Counted from the first letter of the stretch, positions 1 to 4,570 are shown. The stretch is DNA of 6,216 bases from Pyrinomonadaceae bacterium (GCA_013813825.1 JACCRA010000291.1:1-6216), one strand, 5' to 3'. The notes: generated by a model not told the origin, from the letters alone. Made by a program: numbers and translations.

Positions 1-80
1 CTGAGACGCGCCGCCGAACAAGCGACTTCTGTGATTCCAATCAACCGGACATAGCACCGACAGGTTCATCGCTTTTCTAA

Positions 81-458
81 TTACGCCGCGCTGCGTGTCT
101 CGTACTTGGCCTCGGTTTTTATGACAAAAGCACTTAATTCGACGATCTTACCGTCTCGGAAGCGGTAGATGTCGCAGTAAGCGTATGGCACTGTCTTTCC
201 GTCTTTGCCCTTCATCGTCACGTCGCCGTGTGCTGTGACGAAGTCGCCCTCGGCGATTACATTATTGACTGTAAACTTTGGCGGCTCCGAATCCATCGAT
301 GCCATCCATTGGCGAATGGCGTCCTTTCCTTTCACGGTCTTGTCGCCGACCATCGTCCATTGCACGTCTTCCGCACAAAACGACAGGAATCCTTCAGTGT
401 TGCCTTCGGCAAAAGCCGCGTTCACCTTTTCTATGATTTCTTTGTTTTTTTCAGACAT
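81..458 (-). CDS. SnoaL-like / NTF2-like small protein
   Basis: A 125-residue protein of the SnoaL/ketosteroid-isomerase-like (NTF2 fold) superfamily, whose members are small cytoplasmic alpha+beta-barrel enzymes or ligand-binding proteins. The family pattern is visible in order: an N-terminal helix (residues 5-20, EIIEKVNAAFAEGN), the 'FLSFCAEDVQWTMVG' strand region (24-38), a 'VKGKDAIRQWM' helix (42-52), and the C-terminal strand block with 'DIYRFRDGKIVEL' (96-108), typical of this family. Length is normal and the gene looks intact. The ATG at 458 is preceded by an AGGAGA ribosome site about 6 nt upstream. It lies downstream of, and in the same direction as, the ABM-type gene, with 146 bp between them that contain an attC-like segment. 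The substrate cannot be told from sequence because the catalytic residues vary widely in this superfamily. Confidence 0.85.
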   Translation of the reverse strand: MSEKNKEIIEKVNAAFAEGNTEGFLSFCAEDVQWTMVGDKTVKGKDAIRQWMASMDSEPPKFTVNNVIAEGDFVTAHGDVTMKGKDGKTVPYAYCDIYRFRDGKIVELSAFVIKTEAKYETRSAA

Positions 459-536
459 GTGAATTTCTCCTAATGTTCAAGTGGACGCTTTATCGGAGCG
501 GTTGCTCTATCGGTGCATCCGGTTCAACCAATAGCC

Positions 537-610
537 GCCCAACGCCCGGCGTCAGCCGCCGCGCACTCAACCTGATGAGCGGCAGCCCTCAACGTAGGGA
601 TCAGTTACCG
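537..610 (-). other. possible degenerate integron attC-like site
   Basis: Read on the minus strand, this segment begins at the stop codon of the ABM-type gene and ends in GCGTTGGGC, whose last seven bases match the attC core consensus GTTRRRY. Inside, GCTGCCGC (581-588) can pair with GCGGCGGC (555-562) with one G-T wobble, around a short loop. Length (about 74 bp) and place (just 3' of a small gene, before the leader of the next gene in the same direction) fit a gene-cassette recombination site. Against this, the left core is poor (GGTAAC rather than RYYYAAC), and the outer left arm is a weak complement of the right arm. No second copy or integrase is visible, so this is only a suggestion. 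Confidence 0.3.
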
Positions 611-949
611 TGGATTGAGCAGAACTTTGTAATGCGCCGAGCGGTCATCAAAACGGGATAAGAGCGCCCGCGCTTGAGAAGGCACTACCGCCACCTCGTG
701 ATCTTCGCCCGCGAAATTTCGCACCGCATCCAAAGAATCGAACCAGAGGATAGTCACGAACTCCACCTCACTCTCCAAGTCACGCCGCAGCAAATGAGCC
801 CCGCAATAACCTTCAACCTGCCGACTAGCGATGCCAGGGAGAATCTCTGTTTCGAGCAGCGACTGGTAGGCAGCCGCATTATCGTGAGAAGTCCAACCAC
901 CCGGAGGCGGCTGCTGTGAAGGTAATAGACGCAGGATTCGCGGCGACAT
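605..949 (-). CDS. ABM-fold monooxygenase-like protein
   Basis: A 114-residue protein resembling the small 'antibiotic biosynthesis monooxygenase' (ABM, dimeric ferredoxin-like) family. The recognisable core is residues 19-110: an 'AAAYQSLLETEILPGI' helix, 'GYCGAHLLRRD', 'EVEFVTILWFDSLDAVRNFAG', 'VAVVP' and the C-terminal 'LLSRFDDRSAHYKVL'. Family members act as small cofactor-free oxygenases or have unknown roles. The start is uncertain. The ATG at 949 gives MSPRILR, close to the usual family N-terminus, but it has no clear ribosome site and lies in an inverted repeat. An in-frame ATG at 1024 would add 25 residues unlike the family. Residues 8-17 (LLPSQQPPPG) look like an insertion or a local double frameshift where homologues run straight from a short beta strand into the 'GWTS' turn. 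The core is otherwise intact. Confidence 0.75.
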   Translation of the reverse strand: MSPRILRLLPSQQPPPGGWTSHDNAAAYQSLLETEILPGIASRQVEGYCGAHLLRRDLESEVEFVTILWFDSLDAVRNFAGEDHEVAVVPSQARALLSRFDDRSAHYKVLLNPR

Positions 950-978
950 GTCGCTTCGGAAGTGAAATGTCGCCGCGA
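938..978. repeat. 12-bp perfect inverted repeat over the ABM start codon
   Basis: TCGCGGCGACAT at 938-949 is exactly complementary to ATGTCGCCGCGA at 967-978, with a 17-nt spacer. On the minus strand the second arm starts with the ATG at 949 and encodes the first four residues (M-S-P-R). In an mRNA reading through this point the start codon would be paired in a GC-rich stem. It could be a translation-control hairpin or merely a scar of an inverted duplication. Confidence 0.8.
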
Positions 979-1171
979 GTGAAATCCATCCGGCCCGATG
1001 TCCCGCGCCGGTTGGCGCGAACATTTCCTTTATCCACTAACGGTTTACGGTTTCTCGGCGCGCGCCTTGAAGTGTAGCAAGTTGCTTGCACTAAAGCGGA
1101 GAGCAGATTTCACAGGCAAAGCGAAATGCTTTACAGCTTAGAACCGATAGACAAGAGGATAGGAGAAAAAC

Positions 1172-1411
1172 ATGCAAAGTCGAGCGGAATACGGCATAGC
1201 AGCGCCGGACGCGCTTAAAGCAATGTACGGTCTTGAGGCTTACCTGAAGAAATGCGGTCTTGAACCTTCGCTGCTTGAGCTAATCAAGTTGCGGGCATCT
1301 CAAATCAACGGCTGCGCTTACTGCATTGATAAGCACTCGAAAGATGCGCGTGCGCGCGGCGAGACTGAACAAAGGCGATTAGCGCATGTCCAGAACCTCA
1401 ACGTCGCATGA
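1172..1411 (+). pseudogene. carboxymuconolactone decarboxylase / AhpD-like, 3'-truncated
   Basis: N-terminal half of an AhpD-like carboxymuconolactone-decarboxylase family protein. These proteins act as thiol-disulfide peroxidase partners or decarboxylases and are usually about 145-150 residues long. Residues 1-68 follow the family closely, including 'EALKAMYGLE'-type and 'LLELIKLRASQINGCAYCIDKH' stretches. The active-site CxxC (C48, C51) and the relay histidine H55 are present. After 'RGETEQR' (residue 68, about position 1375) homology stops. The remaining 11 residues (RLAHVQNLNVA) are antisense to a thioredoxin-like gene on the other strand. The C-terminal helical half is therefore missing and the fragment is probably not functional. 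The ATG is supported by an AGGAG site 6 nt upstream. The 222 bp between this gene and the divergent ABM gene show no further gene. Confidence 0.85.
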
Positions 1412-1501
1412 CGGGCAGGCGATGGCGTTGACCATCTGGACGGTTTCATCACACGCCGGGCACCCGGCGCTGAAGATTTCTATTTTGCGTCTCTCACTCA
1501 T
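1379..1501 (-). pseudogene. thioredoxin/glutaredoxin-like small protein, 3'-truncated
   Basis: A 40-codon frame that reads as the N-terminal half of a small thioredoxin-fold protein often placed next to merR-type regulators. It has a first beta strand 'KIEIFSAG', then C14-P-A-C17 in the redox-site position, a helix 'DETVQMVNAIA', a second pair C29-P-S-C32, and the strand 'VEVLDM'. The family normally continues for another 40-50 residues with a cis-proline loop. Here a TAA comes right after VLDMR, at the point where the opposite-strand decarboxylase fragment also loses homology. Its ATG overlaps the merR stop by 4 bp (ATGA), and GGGAAG lies upstream, so it was translationally coupled to merR. 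It is too short to be picked up by ordinary gene-length cutoffs. Confidence 0.75.
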
Positions 1502-1903
1502 AAGCACACTTCCCTTTCTGAACTCAGGCTCTCAAGTATCGGACACTCGCTCACGGAGCCTTGACCGCAACAGGCGCTCGTCAGCCGCCCCAGCGCCTTT
1601 TTCATCGCGCGCAAGGTTTTGATCTTCTCTTCAATACCAGCAATCTTAGCTTCCGCTCGCTCGCGCACGTCCGCGCTCGTCCCGTCCACGCTCACCTGTA
1701 AGGCCAGAAGCTCTTTGATTTCCTTTAAAGGAAAGCCCAGCTCCTGCGCCCGCTTGATGAACCGGATGCGCCGCACGCTCTCCGATGAAAACAAGCGATA
1801 GCCGGAAGCCGAGCGCGGCGGCTTCGGCAGAAGTCCCCGCCGCTCGTAATAGCGGATGGTCTCAAGATTGACCTCCCCTTTCTAGCCAACTCAAGTGCTC
1901 CAT
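1498..1903 (-). pseudogene. MerR-family transcriptional regulator with disrupted 5' end
   Basis: MerR-type activator/repressor. From position 1874 down the frame reads without a break: 'VNLETIRYYERRGLLP' (second half of the winged-helix DNA-binding domain), 'SASGYRLFSSESVRRIRFIKRAQELGFPLKEIKELL', a dimerisation coiled coil 'ADVRERAEAKIAGIEEKIKTLRAMKKAL', and a C-terminal thiol loop 'ACCGQGSVSECPI'. Upstream of this frame there is an in-frame TAG at 1882-1884. The expected helix-turn-helix start (ELARKG) appears in another frame just upstream, so about one G is missing in the run near 1874-1880. The best ribosome site (GGAAGGGG) points to an ATG at 1903, which is in yet another frame and stops after 13 codons. 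The domain order resembles Hg(II)-type MerR. The first of the three Hg-ligand cysteines (in DGTHCEEA of Tn501 MerR) is not present here (DGTSADVR). It is probably inactive unless the frame break is a sequencing error. Confidence 0.75.
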
Positions 1904-1924
1904 TGAGGACCCCTTCCAGAGACA

Positions 1925-1956
1925 ACTATACGCCCTGTACCTAAGTACAGAGTCAA
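1925..1956 (-). promoter_or_regulatory. MerR-type promoter/operator with 20-bp spacer
   Basis: On the minus strand there is a -35 TTGACT (1951-1956) and a -10 TATAGT (1925-1930) separated by 20 bp. Between them lies the dyad CTGTACTTAGGTACAG (1935-1950), with perfect 6-bp arms and a 4-bp centre. An overlong spacer holding the regulator's dyad is the hallmark of MerR-controlled promoters, in which the activator untwists the DNA. The dyad arms resemble the CCGTAC/GTACGG arms of mer operators. It lies directly upstream of the broken merR gene, so that gene was autoregulated and drove the thioredoxin-like gene. Confidence 0.8.
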
Positions 1957-1984
1957 GCGCATTTTATGATTCTTCAGCTCCAAG

Positions 1985-2305
1985 CTATGGGTGTATCTGA
2001 TTAAATGTGGCCTCAAGAAATTCTTTCGTGCCCGCCGGGCCGGTTATTTCCAGCACGATAGGCCTGCCCGCCGGCTCTACAATGATGTTGAATCTGTGGA
2101 AGGGGCAACACTGGCGTTCGAGATCGACGAGGTTGGCTAATTCGGCCAACCACTCCCCGTCCGCAGGCAGGCTGTAAGAGTAGCCGGCTTCCAGTTCCTT
2201 CACCTCGGTGACTGCACTTCTGAATTTTTGCAAGACGGTACGACGCCGCTCCTGAAGCTCGGGCGCAGTCAACAGACACGCGATAGGCAGGCTCTCAGTT
2301 TCCAC
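1985..2305 (-). CDS. uncharacterised small CCPF-motif protein
   Basis: A 106-residue soluble protein with no named function that I can assign. I have the impression of similar proteins near metal-resistance genes in environmental bacteria. Visible features are C10 in '[11 protein letters not shown]', a charged helix (15-40, [26 protein letters not shown]), '[32 protein letters not shown]' with C66, C67 and H70, then strands 'NIIVEP' and 'IVLEITGP', and a terminal '[10 protein letters not shown]' helix. The vicinal cysteines with a third cysteine could bind a soft metal or arsenical, which is inference only. The start is GTG, fixed by a strong AGGAGGAGG site 7 nt upstream. It follows the ynfA-like gene by 21 bp and so is probably the last gene of the arsR operon. 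There is no signal peptide or membrane segment. Confidence 0.75.
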   Translation of the reverse strand: METESLPIACLLTAPELQERRRTVLQKFRSAVTEVKELEAGYSYSLPADGEWLAELANLVDLERQCCPFHRFNIIVEPAGRPIVLEITGPAGTKEFLEATFNQIHP

Positions 2306-2312
2306 CGCTCAA

Positions 2313-2321
2313 CCTCCTCCT
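2313..2321 (-). promoter_or_regulatory. ribosome binding site fixing the GTG start at 2305
   Basis: AGGAGGAGG on the minus strand lies 7 nt before GTG at 2305. It decides a non-ATG start for the CCPF-motif gene and shows that this gene is translated independently of the upstream frameshifted ynfA-like gene. Confidence 0.75.
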
Positions 2322-2326
2322 AATTC

Positions 2327-2657
2327 TTAGCCACGCGGGGCGTACATGATGATTAGCACTCCGGCCAGAACCGACCGCCCCGCCTGCCAGGTCGAACCTG
2401 TCGGGCACGACCCGGTCAACCTGCCGGCCCCACAGGATCGAGAGCAAGACGAAGACTCCTCCGTAGGCGGCATAGACGCGCCCGAAGTTTTCAGTCTGGA
2501 GCGTCGGAACAACCCCGTACAGGATCAAGAGCACGGCACCCGCCAAAGCATACCCGCGACTCCTGCCTTCGCGTGCCCAGAGCCAGACTAAATAACTGCC
2601 GCCGATCTCACACAGCCCAGCAACCAGAAAGAAGATCAATGACTTCGTCATGTTCAT
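2327..2657 (-). pseudogene. ynfA: YnfA/UPF0060-like small membrane protein, frameshifted near 3' end
   Basis: A UPF0060 (YnfA) family inner-membrane protein, a small four-helix protein related in size and style to small multidrug-resistance transporters. The first 95 codons fit the family: '[22 protein letters not shown]' (helix 1), '[20 protein letters not shown]' (helix 2), '[20 protein letters not shown]' (helix 3) and '[11 protein letters not shown]'. At about 2372 one extra base shifts the frame. The family ending '[14 protein letters not shown]' plus TAA follows immediately in the next frame. Corrected, the product would be 109 residues, the usual length. Uncorrected, the frame runs to 2295, giving a 120-residue protein whose fourth helix is replaced by an arginine-rich tail overlapping the next gene. 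ATG 2657 (or 2651) starts it, 34 bp after arsR. It is either a recent mutation or a sequencing error. Confidence 0.8.
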
Positions 2658-2691
2658 AAAAGCGCGCCCGCGATTCTTTGATGAGAAGTGT

Positions 2692-3096
2692 TTAAGAAGC
2701 CGCAAGGGTCGCGGGTTTAGGCGCGCCCTGTAGCTGCACCGGGAGCTGCGGTTGTGGCGCGCAGCACACCTTCGCCAGCCGTCTCCGGTCGAGCTTCATC
2801 CCCTCTTCCTCCGCCAGCCACGTGAGCACTTCACGGAAAACGAGTGCGGCCTTCTCGTTGGGCGGATCCGCCAGGCTGTAGTGAATCCACTTCCCGTCCC
2901 GCCTCGCATTAACCAGACCGGCCTTGCGCAGGTACGCCAGGTGCCGCGAGATCTTAGGCTGGCTGGCACCGATCACCGCGACAAAGAAGCAAACGCAAAT
3001 TTCGTCCAAAGCCATCAGGTTGATGAGCCGCAGGCGCGTCCGGTCGGCCAGCGCCGCGAAGAACAACTCCATGTCGAACCCGTTTTTTTTCGTCAT
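2692..3096 (-). CDS. arsR: ArsR-family arsenical-responsive repressor
   Basis: A 134-residue winged-helix repressor of the ArsR/SmtB family that leaves its operator when As(III) or a related thiophile binds. Visible in order are '[13 protein letters not shown]' (16-28), the metalloid site 'DEICVCFF' with C34 and C36 as in the ELCVC site of classic ArsR, the recognition helix '[18 protein letters not shown]' (45-62), the wing '[12 protein letters not shown]', and a C-terminal 'KVCCAP' with C111 and C112 that may add a ligand. The start is ATG 3096. GAGGAGG lies 5 nt upstream, whereas the GTG at 3102 falls inside that ribosome site. It leads the minus-strand operon with the ynfA-like and CCPF-motif genes, and is divergent from arsI across a region with two CATAT-N12-ATATG repeats. 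It is intact and probably represses itself and arsI. Confidence 0.92.
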   Translation of the reverse strand: MTKKNGFDMELFFAALADRTRLRLINLMALDEICVCFFVAVIGASQPKISRHLAYLRKAGLVNARRDGKWIHYSLADPPNEKAALVFREVLTWLAEEEGMKLDRRRLAKVCCAPQPQLPVQLQGAPKPATLAAS

Positions 3097-3101
3097 CTTC
3101 A

Positions 3102-3108
3102 CCTCCTC
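3102..3108 (-). promoter_or_regulatory. ribosome binding site fixing the arsR start at 3096
   Basis: GAGGAGG on the minus strand ends 5 nt before ATG 3096. The alternative in-frame GTG at 3102 overlaps this motif, so it cannot be the start served by it. Confidence 0.75.
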
Positions 3109-3119
3109 GAAAATAATTT

Positions 3120-3141
3120 CATATACGGCTTGACAGATATG
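3120..3141. promoter_or_regulatory. putative ArsR operator 1 (CATAT-N12-ATATG)
   Basis: CATAT at 3120-3124 and ATATG at 3137-3141 form perfect 5-bp inverted arms around 12 bp. The site fully covers the -35 box of the arsI promoter, so a bound dimer would block RNA polymerase. The identical arrangement recurs 44 bp downstream. Confidence 0.6.
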
Positions 3142-3158
3142 TATGGCGGGTGTATGCT
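3130..3158 (+). promoter_or_regulatory. sigma70-like promoter of arsI
   Basis: TTGACA (3130-3135), a perfect -35 box, is followed after exactly 17 bp by TATGCT (3153-3158), a 4/6 match to the -10 box. The predicted start site near 3165 leaves a leader of about 49 nt before the arsI ATG. I did not find an equally convincing minus-strand promoter for arsR in this region. Confidence 0.65.
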
Positions 3159-3163
3159 CTGGA

Positions 3164-3185
3164 CATATTCGTTAAGGCAAATATG
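3164..3185. promoter_or_regulatory. putative ArsR operator 2 (CATAT-N12-ATATG)
   Basis: CATAT at 3164-3168 and ATATG at 3181-3185 are separated by 12 bp, the same spacing as in operator 1. The arms extend to CATATT/AATATG. It covers the expected transcription start of arsI. Two identical half-site layouts within the 117-bp divergent region argue for a specific dimeric regulator, most simply the adjacent ArsR. Confidence 0.6.
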
Positions 3186-3213
3186 ATTTTACACTGATGA
3201 GGAGACGAAGGCA

Positions 3214-3819
3214 ATGGCAAATGACACGGGAATTCAGACACTGAAGGCGCACCTCGCGATCAACGTCCGGGACGTGGCGAGGAGCATTGAGTTCTACGGG
3301 AAGATGTTCGGCATCGAGCCCGCTAAAGTCCGAACCGGCTACGCGAAGTTCGACGTCGAGAAGCCCCCGCTCAACTTCACGCTGAACGAGCGCGCGGACG
3401 TGCAGCCCGGAGCGATCTCGCACCTCGGCATCCAGGTGGCATCGACCGGCGACGTGCTGGCGTTGCGCGAGAGGTGGCAAGAGGTCGGGCTGCTGCCCCG
3501 CGACGAAATGCAGACGAGCTGCTGCTACGCCGTGCAGGACAAGGCGTGGGTTTCCGACCCGGACGGGAACGAGTGGGAGGTCTTCGTCGTGCTCGAAGAC
3601 AACCTGCCGGAGACCGGAGGGGGTTCCTGCTGCACCACGAATGAGGGGATACGGCTCGACGCGACCGGGGCCGAGTCGCAGGCAGCCGGTTCGTGTGCTG
3701 CCTCTCCGTCAGGGGCCGCAGCGGCATCTGGATCGTGTGGCTGTGAGGCCGCGCCGCCGCCTGCTGGTCAAGCTCCCTGCTGTGATACGCAGGCGGCTAA
3801 GTTCAACATCTCCCAGTAG
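3214..3819 (+). CDS. arsI: ArsI C-As lyase (VOC-fold dioxygenase) with Cys-rich tail
   Basis: A member of the ArsI/CadI metalloenzyme family, glyoxalase/VOC fold. ArsI enzymes are Fe(II)-dependent oxygenases that cleave the carbon-arsenic bond of trivalent organoarsenicals such as methylarsenite. Seen here are 'LKAHLAINVRDVARSIEFYGKMFGIEPAK' (10-38), 'YAKFDVEKPPLNFTLN' (43-58), 'ISHLGIQV' (68-75), the vicinal substrate-binding pair C103-C104 in 'TSCCYAVQDKAWVSDPDGNEWEVFVVL', and likely metal ligands H13, H70 and E122. Residues 1-130 complete the fold. Beyond them lies a 70-residue Gly/Ala/Pro-rich tail with seven cysteines (139, 140, 161, 175, 177, 189, 190), longer than the tail usual for the family. 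It has a GAGGAG ribosome site 9 nt before the ATG, and the gene ends in tandem TAG stops. It is divergent from arsR under a promoter flanked by putative ArsR operators. Function in the cytoplasm is expected. Confidence 0.9.
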   Translation: MANDTGIQTLKAHLAINVRDVARSIEFYGKMFGIEPAKVRTGYAKFDVEKPPLNFTLNERADVQPGAISHLGIQVASTGDVLALRERWQEVGLLPRDEMQTSCCYAVQDKAWVSDPDGNEWEVFVVLEDNLPETGGGSCCTTNEGIRLDATGAESQAAGSCAASPSGAAAASGSCGCEAAPPPAGQAPCCDTQAAKFNISQ

Positions 3820-3885
3820 TAGCCGGAGAGTTGTGAATGCGCCGTCGGGTTTGTGAAATCAGGGCGTGAGTAAGGAGACGCGGAT

Positions 3886-4116
3886 TCAAGTTGTAAGTGC
3901 AAGCAGTGGTTGTTTGAAATAGACCTCATGCGGCGTCTTGTAACCAAGCGTCTTTCTGGGGCGGTGATGGAACCGCTCCATGACGTGCGTGATCTCGGAG
4001 GCTGCGATAGCCGCGAAGTCGTGCCGCTTCGGGAAGTATTGCCGTACCAGCCCGTTGACCTGCTCGTTGAGGTCGCGCTTCCACGACGAGTATGGATGCG
4101 CGAAGTAGAAGCCGAC
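3886..4116 (-). pseudogene. IS30-family transposase, C-terminal fragment
   Basis: A 76-residue remnant of an IS30-family DDE transposase (full proteins are about 320-380 residues). It reads 'VGFYFAHPYSSWKRDLNEQVNG', then 'LVRQYFPKRHDF', 'EITHVMERFHHRPRKTLGYKTPHEVYF' and a TGA. The LNEQVNG segment corresponds to the family's TNENTNG region and keeps the third catalytic acidic residue. The catalytic core upstream and the N-terminal helix-turn-helix are gone, and homology ends near 4116-4135, just beyond the dead arsR copy. The sequence GCGGATTCAAG just past the stop may be the outer end of the old element, but its partner end is not in the window. The 66 bp between arsI and this fragment hold nothing recognisable. 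Confidence 0.85.
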
Positions 4117-4141
4117 TCCGTGTCGTGGGCGAAGGACAGGT

Positions 4142-4471
4142 TTACGCGCCGCGGCAGGTCGAGATGCTTACCGGGCGGGGCGCCCCGAGAAGATGCGCGG
4201 GCAGGTCGGGCGCGCAACATACCTTCACCAGCTTCTTGCGATCCTTCTGCCTCTCGGGGTCGCGCGCGAGCCACGCGCGCACGTCGGCGAGCACCCTTGC
4301 TTGCCGCGTCCGCATTCACGTCCCTTCCCTCCGCGCCGCGACCACGCCCGCCCGTCGCAGGTAAGCCAGGTGGCGAGACACCTTCGGCTGGCTGACTCCT
4401 TAAATCTACACGAAGAAACAGACGCACACTTCGTCCCCGCCCATGAGGTGCAGCGGGCGCAGGCGAGTGGG
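4142..4471 (-). pseudogene. second arsR-like gene, inactivated
   Basis: A decayed ArsR-family repressor. Translating the minus strand from 4471 gives 'PTRLRPLHLMGGDEVCVCFFV', stop, I, stop, '[16 protein letters not shown]', 'AGVVAARREGT', stop, then 'RVLADVRAWLARDPERQKDRKK', 'LVKVCCAPDL' and a terminal TAA. It thus keeps the CVC metalloid site, the recognition helix and the VCCAP tail seen in the intact arsR, but has TAG at 4406-4408, TAA at 4400-4402 and TGA at 4316-4318. About ten wing residues after REG are also missing without a net frameshift. The N-terminus before PTRLR is lost, about 18 bp from the IS66 element. It is a paralogue or a second acquired copy, not a tandem duplicate, since the proteins differ at many positions. 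Confidence 0.85.
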
Positions 4472-4489
4472 TCTAATTGGAATTGATTG

Positions 4490-4505
4490 GTAAGCGTTCA
4501 GTTGG
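4490..4505 (+). repeat. left terminal inverted repeat of the IS66 element
   Basis: GTAAGCGTTCAGTTGG, perfectly complementary to the 16 bp at 6074-6089. The similarity continues loosely inward (GTGCT occurs on both sides after a 3-nt offset). Confidence 0.9.
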
Positions 4506-4570
4506 GTGCTGATGAAAACAGGAGTTAAGTCTAGACGACACCCGCCTCTCAGGCTTATGCTCTGCCCGCA

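Noticed and set aside
1..69. Short minus-strand frame from an ATG at 69 that stays open to the left edge (23 codons)
   Set aside because: It has no strong ribosome site and no recognisable protein family. It is too short to distinguish from chance.
879..1091. Minus-strand frame of 70 codons upstream of and overlapping the ABM gene
   Set aside because: There is no family similarity and no clear ribosome site. It overlaps the start of a better-supported gene.
1090..1171. Possible sigma70 promoter for the decarboxylase fragment (TTCACA, 17 bp, TACAGC)
   Set aside because: Both boxes are poor matches, and similar pairs occur by chance in any such stretch.
2752..3186. Plus-strand open frame of 144 codons antisense to arsR
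   Set aside because: It is the complement of a well-supported arsR and ends inside the promoter region. It has no support as a gene.
3186..3213. Leader of arsI considered as a riboswitch or attenuator
   Set aside because: The leader is short and shows only a ribosome site. No stable stem or conserved aptamer elements are seen.
3910..4395. Plus-strand open frame of 161 codons
   Set aside because: It is antisense to the IS30 and arsR remnants, shows no family pattern and has no ribosome site. It is open only because of the GC-rich codon bias of the opposite strand.
3768..4427. Minus-strand open frame of 219 codons
   Set aside because: It is Arg/Ser-rich and runs out of frame through the IS30 fragment and the dead arsR, whose true frames are clearly recognisable. 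It is a shadow.
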